10,371 nt of DNA, taken from positions 1 to 10,371 of the forward strand of contig CALEKY010000144.1 of the NCBI GenBank assembly GCA_937902995.1, in the 5' to 3' direction. Under the pieces are notes generated by a model. It searched no databases. It worked only from the letters and a program-made list of their open reading frames with translations, and was not told where the DNA came from. Each line of letters opens with the position of its first letter. The first letter of the stretch is position 1. This document shows, piece after piece, positions 6,247-10,371 of the stretch. This DNA comes from an uncultured Sinobacteraceae bacterium (GTDB lineage Bacteria > Pseudomonadota > Gammaproteobacteria > Steroidobacterales > Steroidobacteraceae). The position numbers were made by a program, and so were the translations under genes.

Positions 6247-7201
6247 CCGCGAATTCGCGGGTTTCGCAGGCGCTCGCGATCTCGTTTTTCAGCCAACGGC
6301 GGAATCGGACGATGGCGGGCCATTGCCAGCGATCGGCGCGCGCCGCGAACACATACGAGCCGAGCGTAATGCGGTGCTCGCACTCGGGCATTAGGTCGAC
6401 GAGTCGTCCGGTGTTGAGGTCGTCGCCGAGCAGGAACGGATTCGCAAGCGCTACGCCCTGGCCGCGCCGTGCGGCCTCGATGGTGAGATGAGCGTGCCAC
6501 AGCCGCGGCCCCGGTAATTTTTCCGGGGTCGCCACACCATGCATCGCGAACCAGGAGCGCCATTGCTGGTGGCTTTCTTCGTGTAAGAGCGGGGCGTTGA
6601 GCAATGCGCTCGCGTCCTTGATCGGTCCCAGCTTGGCCGCGCATTCGGGGCTTGCAACGGCGCACACGGGCGGACGCGCAATCTCGAAGCGTCTCACGCC
6701 GCCGTGGATGTTCGCGGCGGAGATCGACGACGAACCGTAGACGTAGCGAATATCGACGTCCGCTTCGTAGCGCAAGAAATCCGGACTTTGATCGGTCGGG
6801 TGCAGCTCCAGCTCGAGATCCGCATTCGCGGCCTGAAAGTTCCTGAGCCGCGAGGTCAGCCATTCGGATGCGAACCCAGGAACGCAGTAAATGCTGAGCC
6901 GTCGTTCCGTGTTCGCGCAGACGAGCTCGTTGCTGGCATCGCCGAGCTCTGCGAGCGCGGCGCTGATGCGCGCGTGATAGCGGCTGCCTTCCGGTGTCAG
7001 CACGATGTTGCCGTGCGTGCGATCGAGCAGTCTCACGCCCGCCCATTCTTCGAGCGCGCGTAGATGCCGACTGACGACGGCGTGATCCAACCCGAGCGCC
7101 TGAGCGGCGCGCCGAATACCAGCCAGTCGACCTACGGCTTCGAATGCACGTAGCGTCGCGAACGGTGGAAGCGAATTGCGCTTGTCGAATTCGACGGACA
7201 T
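6230..7201 (-). CDS. LysR-family transcriptional regulator, GcvA-like
   Basis: 323 residues from the ATG at 7201-7199, which has AAGGGG about eight bases upstream on the - strand. An in-frame ATG at 7249 would add 16 residues but has no better ribosome binding site and would cover a candidate operator. The N-terminal winged helix-turn-helix (about 11-72) reads LPPFATLRAFEAVGRLAGIR, then RAAQALGLDHAVVSRHLRALE, then RLLDRTHGNIVLTPEG, the GcvA-type opening of LysR proteins. Residues about 100-310 are the periplasmic-binding-protein-like effector domain (RLSIYCVPGFASEWL..., ending RRWLKNEI). It is divergent from gabT with a 178-base shared control region, the classic LysR layout, so it most likely regulates gabT and the permease gene, as well as itself. 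The effector is unknown; GABA or another amine-derived metabolite is plausible from context. Its 3' end overlaps the small helix-turn-helix gene by 17 bases. Confidence 0.9.
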   Translation of the reverse strand: MSVEFDKRNSLPPFATLRAFEAVGRLAGIRRAAQALGLDHAVVSRHLRALEEWAGVRLLDRTHGNIVLTPEGSRYHARISAALAELGDASNELVCANTERRLSIYCVPGFASEWLTSRLRNFQAANADLELELHPTDQSPDFLRYEADVDIRYVYGSSSISAANIHGGVRRFEIARPPVCAVASPECAAKLGPIKDASALLNAPLLHEESHQQWRSWFAMHGVATPEKLPGPRLWHAHLTIEAARRGQGVALANPFLLGDDLNTGRLVDLMPECEHRITLGSYVFAARADRWQWPAIVRFRRWLKNEIASACETREFAAMASA

Positions 7202-7230
7202 CGAATCATCCCCTTCTTGTTCGAAAGCAA

Positions 7231-7255
7231 TGGTGCATGAACCTGACATGCATCA
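7231..7255. promoter_or_regulatory. Inverted repeat, candidate LysR operator
   Basis: TGGTGCATG (7231-7239), 7 bases, CATGCATCA (7247-7255). Eight of nine positions pair, including the inner six without a break. Size, symmetry and position (30-54 bases upstream of the lysR start) fit a LysR recognition site in the divergent region. The exact T-N11-A core is not obvious, so binding is inference. Confidence 0.5.
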
Positions 7256-7305
7256 ACCGTGCACAACATGGCTTGGTGACGTTCGCGCACCGATCGCATC
7301 TGCAA

Positions 7306-7317
7306 ATGCATCTACCG
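7306..7317. repeat. Second copy of half-site ATGCATCWACCG
   Basis: ATGCATCTACCG matches ATGCATCAACCG at 7248-7259 in 11 of 12 bases. Start-to-start spacing is 58 bases, near 5.5 helical turns. It could be the activation half-site next to the gabT promoter, 63 bases upstream of the TTG start. Confidence 0.45.
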
Positions 7318-7379
7318 GGCAGCGCCGCGCACGTGAAAGACTCCATCTCGGACTCTTGTCATAGACGCGGAAGAGAAAC

Positions 7380-8690
7380 TTGAGCACCAATCAGTCCAAG
7401 ATTTCGAATGCAATGCTGCTCGCACGTCGAAACGCCGCCGTGGCGCGCGGTGTCGCCACCGCTACGCCGTTGTTTGCCGCGCGAGCCGAGAACGCCGAGC
7501 TATGGGATGTCGAGGGTGCGCGGTACATCGACTTCGCAAGCGGTATCGGCGTGCTTGCTACCGGGCATCGTCATCCGCGCATCGCACAGGCTGCTGTCAA
7601 TCAAATCGAGAAGTTCACCCATACCGCATTTCAGGTTCTTGCCTACGAGGGCTACATCGAGCTTGCAGAGCGCTTGAATGCACTTGCTCCATTCCAGGGC
7701 GCGGCGAAGACGGTGCTATTCACAACTGGGGCAGAGGCGGTAGAGAACGCAGTCAAGATTGCGCGCATCGCGACGGGACGCTCGGGTGTCATCACGTTCA
7801 GCGGCGCCTTTCATGGGCGTACGATGCTCACGTCGGCGCTCACCGGGAAGGTGATGCCATACAAGCAAGGCGTCGGGAGCCTCACGACCGGTGTGTTCCG
7901 ATTACCGTTTCCGATCGAACATCGCGGCATTCGGGTCGAGGACACGATGCGCGCTCTCGAGTCGCTGTTCTATAGCGAGATCGAGCCCACCAAGGTCGCG
8001 GCCATCATCGTCGAGCCGGTACAAGGCGAGGGCGGCTTCCATGTCGCACCGAAGGAGCTGCTGCAGGCGTTGCGCAGGGTCTGCGATCAACACGGCATTC
8101 TTCTGATCGCGGACGAGATTCAGTCGGGCTTCGGTCGCACGGGTCGCTTGTTCGCGATCGAGCACTCGGGTGTCGAACCGGATCTCGTCACGATTGCGAA
8201 ATCGTTGGCTGGCGGTTTCCCGCTCTCCGGCGTCATCGGCCGCGCAGCCGTCATGGATGCCGTGCAGCCGGGCGGTCTCGGCGGTACGTACGGGGGCTCG
8301 CCGATCGGTTGCGCCGCTGCGCTCGCCGTGCTCGATGTCCTCGCCGAGGAGAACCTGTTGGCGCGTGCGGAAACCATCGGGAGGACGATTCGCGCGCGCA
8401 TCGAAGCTGTTGCACAGGAGAACGGCGGCGCGCCGATCGAAAACTTGCGCGGACTCGGCGCGATGCTCGCATTCGACATCGTCAAGCCGGATGCGAGCCG
8501 CACGCCCGACGGTGTCGGTGCCAAGCTCGTTGCCGCGCGCGCGCTCGACAAAGGCCTCATCGTGCTGACGTGCGGCACTTACGGCGAAACGATTCGCCTG
8601 CTCGTGCCGCTCACGATCAGCGACGCGGTCTTGAACGAGGGCCTCGACATCCTGGTCGATGCGATCCGGCTCACACACTCGGCGGCCTGA
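7380..8690 (+). CDS. gabT: 4-aminobutyrate--2-oxoglutarate aminotransferase
   Basis: 436 residues, class-III PLP aminotransferase. It transfers the amino group of GABA to 2-oxoglutarate, giving succinic semialdehyde and glutamate in the cytoplasm. It can be aligned by eye with E. coli GabT nearly end to end: RAENAELWDVEG, FASGIGVLATGHRHP, FTTGAEAVENAVKIAR (114-129), SGAFHGRT, VEPVQGEGGF (211-220), LLIADEIQSGFGRTG (241-255), AKSLAGGFPLSGV (273-285), GGTYGGSPIGCAAALAVL and RLLVPLTI. K274 is the PLP lysine and D245 binds the pyridine nitrogen. E217 and R406 correspond to the GABA/glutamate switch pair E211 and R398 of E. coli, which supports GABA over ornithine specificity. The start is a TTG at 7380 with GGAAGAG just upstream; an in-frame ATG at 7413 would also keep the fold. 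5-aminovalerate or beta-alanine are possible extra substrates. It lies 43 bases before the permease gene, probably co-transcribed. Confidence 0.92.
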   Translation: MSTNQSKISNAMLLARRNAAVARGVATATPLFAARAENAELWDVEGARYIDFASGIGVLATGHRHPRIAQAAVNQIEKFTHTAFQVLAYEGYIELAERLNALAPFQGAAKTVLFTTGAEAVENAVKIARIATGRSGVITFSGAFHGRTMLTSALTGKVMPYKQGVGSLTTGVFRLPFPIEHRGIRVEDTMRALESLFYSEIEPTKVAAIIVEPVQGEGGFHVAPKELLQALRRVCDQHGILLIADEIQSGFGRTGRLFAIEHSGVEPDLVTIAKSLAGGFPLSGVIGRAAVMDAVQPGGLGGTYGGSPIGCAAALAVLDVLAEENLLARAETIGRTIRARIEAVAQENGGAPIENLRGLGAMLAFDIVKPDASRTPDGVGAKLVAARALDKGLIVLTCGTYGETIRLLVPLTISDAVLNEGLDILVDAIRLTHSAA

Positions 8691-8733
8691 TCGAAGGAAC
8701 AGTACGGCGAAAGCTCGGGCACGTGCAGAGACC

Positions 8734-10167
8734 ATGACGAACCACAGCAGCAACATGCTTCGGGTTTTGGCGCGCTGGGACGTGCTCGCCTTGGCGTTCG
8801 GCGCGATGATCGGCTGGGGCTGGATCGCCCTGACCGGCGAATTCATCGGCAATGCCGGCAGCGTCGGGGCGATGTTGGCGTTCGTGATCGGCGGCGCGGC
8901 AATCGGTCTCATCGGGCTGACTTATGCCGAGCTCGCATCGGCGATGCCTCACGTCGGCGGCGCGCAAGTGTATAGCTATCGTGCACTCGGTCATTTTGCA
9001 TCGTTCGTCTGCACATGGTCGCTCGTGTTCGGTTATGTGACCGTCGTTGCTTTCGAGGCCGTGGCGCTGCCGACCGTCGTGCAATTCCTGTTTCCGAACT
9101 ATGCCGTCGGCCATCTTTGGACGATTGCCGGCTGGGACGTGAAGCTCTCGTGGGTCGTCGTCGGCGTCATCGGCTCCATCGTCATGATGGTCGTCAACTA
9201 CCTCGGCGTGACCACGGCCGCGTTCATCCAAAAGGTCGTGACGTCGGCGATCGCTATCGGCGGGTTGCTGTTCGTGCTCGGCGCGCTGCCGAGCGGCGAT
9301 GCGACGAATTTGGAACCGCTTTTTGCCGGCGGGTTCGGCGGCATGGCCGTGGTGTTGATCATGGTTCCGTTCCTGTTCGTCGGCTTCGACGTCATCCCGC
9401 AGACGGCGGAGGAGATCAACTTGCCGTTTCGCGAGATCGGCCGGGTCCTGGTGCTGTCCGTGTTTCTCGCGACGCTGTTCTACGTCCTGATGATTTTCGG
9501 CACGGCCCTGGTTCTTCCGGTGAGCGAACTCGAAGCGGGGGCGCTCGCGGTGCCCGCAGCGGCGCAGCGCATGTTCGGCGGCAGCATCTGGGGCTCGCAT
9601 TTCATCGTACTGGTCGGCGTTGCCGGAATTCTCACGAGCTGGAACGCGTTCTATATCGGCGGCTCGCGAGCGATCTATGCGCTCGCGCAGGCCGGCATGC
9701 TGCCGAAGCCATTGGCCAAACTGCATCCGAAGTATCGAACTCCGACCAATGCGATCCTGTTGATCGGCGTGGTCTCGTCGCTGGCACCGTTGCTCGGCCG
9801 GCCTGCATTGGTCTGGCTCGTGGACGCGGGCGGTTTGGGGATCGTCGTCGCGTACTTTTTCGTCGCGATGTCGTTCGTGCTGTTGCGGCGGCGTGAGCCC
9901 GATCTGCCGCGTCCTTACAAAGTCCCGTACGGTCCCGCGATCGGCATAGCAGCCGTTGCGATGGCCATTGCATTCATCCTGCTGTACGCATGGCCGACGA
10001 GCCCGTCGGCACTGTCGGCAGTGGAATGGGCGTTGTGCGCCGGATGGACGGTGCTGGGATTGGCGATGTATGCCTGGTCGCTGCAGCGCTACGGCAAGGC
10101 GTTCGGCGACCGCGCGATGCGTGCGCAAATGGATGCCGCAATACGCGAGTCTCAGCCTAGTGCTTGA
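8734..10167 (+). CDS. APC-family amino acid/amine permease
   Basis: 477 residues, with about 12 hydrophobic membrane segments (roughly 14-33, 43-67, 88-115, 140-157, 163-184, 200-220, 236-262, 288-309, 338-354, 357-384, 399-419, 429-449). TM1 carries the Gly-rich unwound motif FGAMIGWGWIALTG (22-35). The loop after TM2 has YAELASAMPHVGGAQVYSYRALG, the APC signature (aELxxxxPxxGGxyxyxxxxlG). TM6 and its following segment read FVGFDVIPQTAEEI, and RPYKVPYGP precedes TM11, as in other APC transporters. Such proteins import amino acids or amines by proton or sodium symport or exchange. Position 43 bases after gabT suggests GABA or a related amine such as putrescine, but specificity cannot be read off. 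The start at 8734 has only a weak AGAG upstream. The frame is open back to an ATG at 8659 inside gabT, which is unlikely to be used; an ATG at 8755 is a minor alternative. The stop overlaps the convergent peptidase gene. Confidence 0.9.
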   Translation: MTNHSSNMLRVLARWDVLALAFGAMIGWGWIALTGEFIGNAGSVGAMLAFVIGGAAIGLIGLTYAELASAMPHVGGAQVYSYRALGHFASFVCTWSLVFGYVTVVAFEAVALPTVVQFLFPNYAVGHLWTIAGWDVKLSWVVVGVIGSIVMMVVNYLGVTTAAFIQKVVTSAIAIGGLLFVLGALPSGDATNLEPLFAGGFGGMAVVLIMVPFLFVGFDVIPQTAEEINLPFREIGRVLVLSVFLATLFYVLMIFGTALVLPVSELEAGALAVPAAAQRMFGGSIWGSHFIVLVGVAGILTSWNAFYIGGSRAIYALAQAGMLPKPLAKLHPKYRTPTNAILLIGVVSSLAPLLGRPALVWLVDAGGLGIVVAYFFVAMSFVLLRRREPDLPRPYKVPYGPAIGIAAVAMAIAFILLYAWPTSPSALSAVEWALCAGWTVLGLAMYAWSLQRYGKAFGDRAMRAQMDAAIRESQPSA

Positions 10168-10371
10168 GCGTTCGTTCGAAGAAGTCGAGCACCATCTCGT
10201 AGTAGTGCTTGCCCGTATCGGGGAAACGAATGAGTCCGTGCTTGCCGCCCGGGTAGGTCATCAGCTCGAACTGTTTGCCGCGCGATTGCAGCTTCTGCAT
10301 CAGCATCGTGCTGTTGGTGAACAGCACGTTGTCGTCCGCCATGCCGTGCACGAGCAATAGCCGGCCCTTGA
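10157..10371 (-). CDS. S9 family peptidase (dipeptidyl-peptidase IV-like), C-terminal part
   Basis: About 71 C-terminal codons, open to the right edge; stop TAG at 10159-10157. The visible sequence runs KGRLLLVHGMADDNVLFTNS, then a helix (TMLMQKLQSRGKQFELM), then TYPGGKHGL and a helical end (HYYEMVLDFFERTLKH). The HGMADDNV block supplies the catalytic Asp and GGKHGL the catalytic His of the alpha/beta-hydrolase triad in prolyl oligopeptidase/DPP-IV enzymes; the Ser is outside the window. The wording closely matches DPP-IV-type peptidases of Xanthomonadales, usually secreted and releasing X-Pro dipeptides. Its 3' end overlaps the convergent permease gene by 11 bases. No start is visible. Confidence 0.85.
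   Translation of the reverse strand, partial: KGRLLLVHGMADDNVLFTNSTMLMQKLQSRGKQFELMTYPGGKHGLIRFPDTGKHYYEMVLDFFERTLKH

Larger units (their letters stand above)
7202..7379. promoter_or_regulatory. Divergent lysR/gabT control region
   Basis: 178 bases between two diverging start codons must hold both promoters. It contains a 9-bp inverted repeat (7231-7255), a 12-bp direct repeat sharing one arm of it (7248-7259 and 7306-7317), and the palindrome GTGCAC (7259-7264). I could not pick unambiguous -35/-10 hexamers in either direction. Confidence 0.65.

Noticed and set aside
7202..7249. Longer LysR start at 7249
   Set aside because: The 16 extra residues have no family match and would cover one arm of the inverted repeat; the ATG at 7201 has AAGGGG upstream and gives the usual LysR N-terminus.
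8671..10128. 485-codon open frame on the - strand opposite the permease
   Set aside because: The translation is almost all charged residues (D, R, H, Q, E), as expected from the complement of hydrophobic membrane-segment codons. The + strand clearly encodes a 12-segment transporter.

Overview
The window looks like chromosomal DNA of a GC-rich gammaproteobacterium, probably of the Xanthomonadales/Nevskiales/Steroidobacteraceae type. The evidence is the secA-mutT gene order, a TonB-dependent receptor of the plug-plus-barrel class abundant in these bacteria, a DPP-IV-like S9 peptidase, and intergenic DNA built from degenerate 7-base repeats. The taxonomic call is inference. Codon use looks even across the window, and I see no insertion sequence, prophage, CRISPR array, tRNA or rRNA.

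Left part (1-735): the last codons of secA (SEC-C zinc motif), a hairpin with a T-rich tail that fits a terminator, a 255-base spacer filled with four heptamer arrays and two GC hairpins, then mutT.

Middle (1034-6246, + strand): four closely spaced co-directional genes that look like one operon. They are a TonB-dependent outer-membrane receptor, a Tat-exported FAD oxidoreductase resembling spermidine dehydrogenase (SpdH), a 177-residue secreted protein of unknown function, and a 91-residue helix-turn-helix protein whose start codon overlaps the previous stop by one base. A 298-base leader (736-1033) precedes the receptor and contains a perfect 7-bp palindromic hairpin.

Right part (6230-10167): a GcvA-like LysR regulator on the - strand, divergent from a gabT-type 4-aminobutyrate aminotransferase (TTG start) and an APC-family amino acid/amine permease. 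The 178-base divergent region carries a 9-bp inverted repeat and a 12-bp direct repeat that are good operator candidates. At the right edge the C-terminus of an S9 (DPP-IV-like) peptidase lies on the - strand.

Working model (inference): the receptor brings an unknown ligand across the outer membrane and the Tat-exported SpdH-like enzyme oxidises an amine in the periplasm. If the substrate is spermidine, the product 4-aminobutanal could lead to GABA, which GabT and the permease would handle under LysR control. The aldehyde dehydrogenases needed to join the two halves are not in the window, so the link between the two gene blocks is suggestive only.
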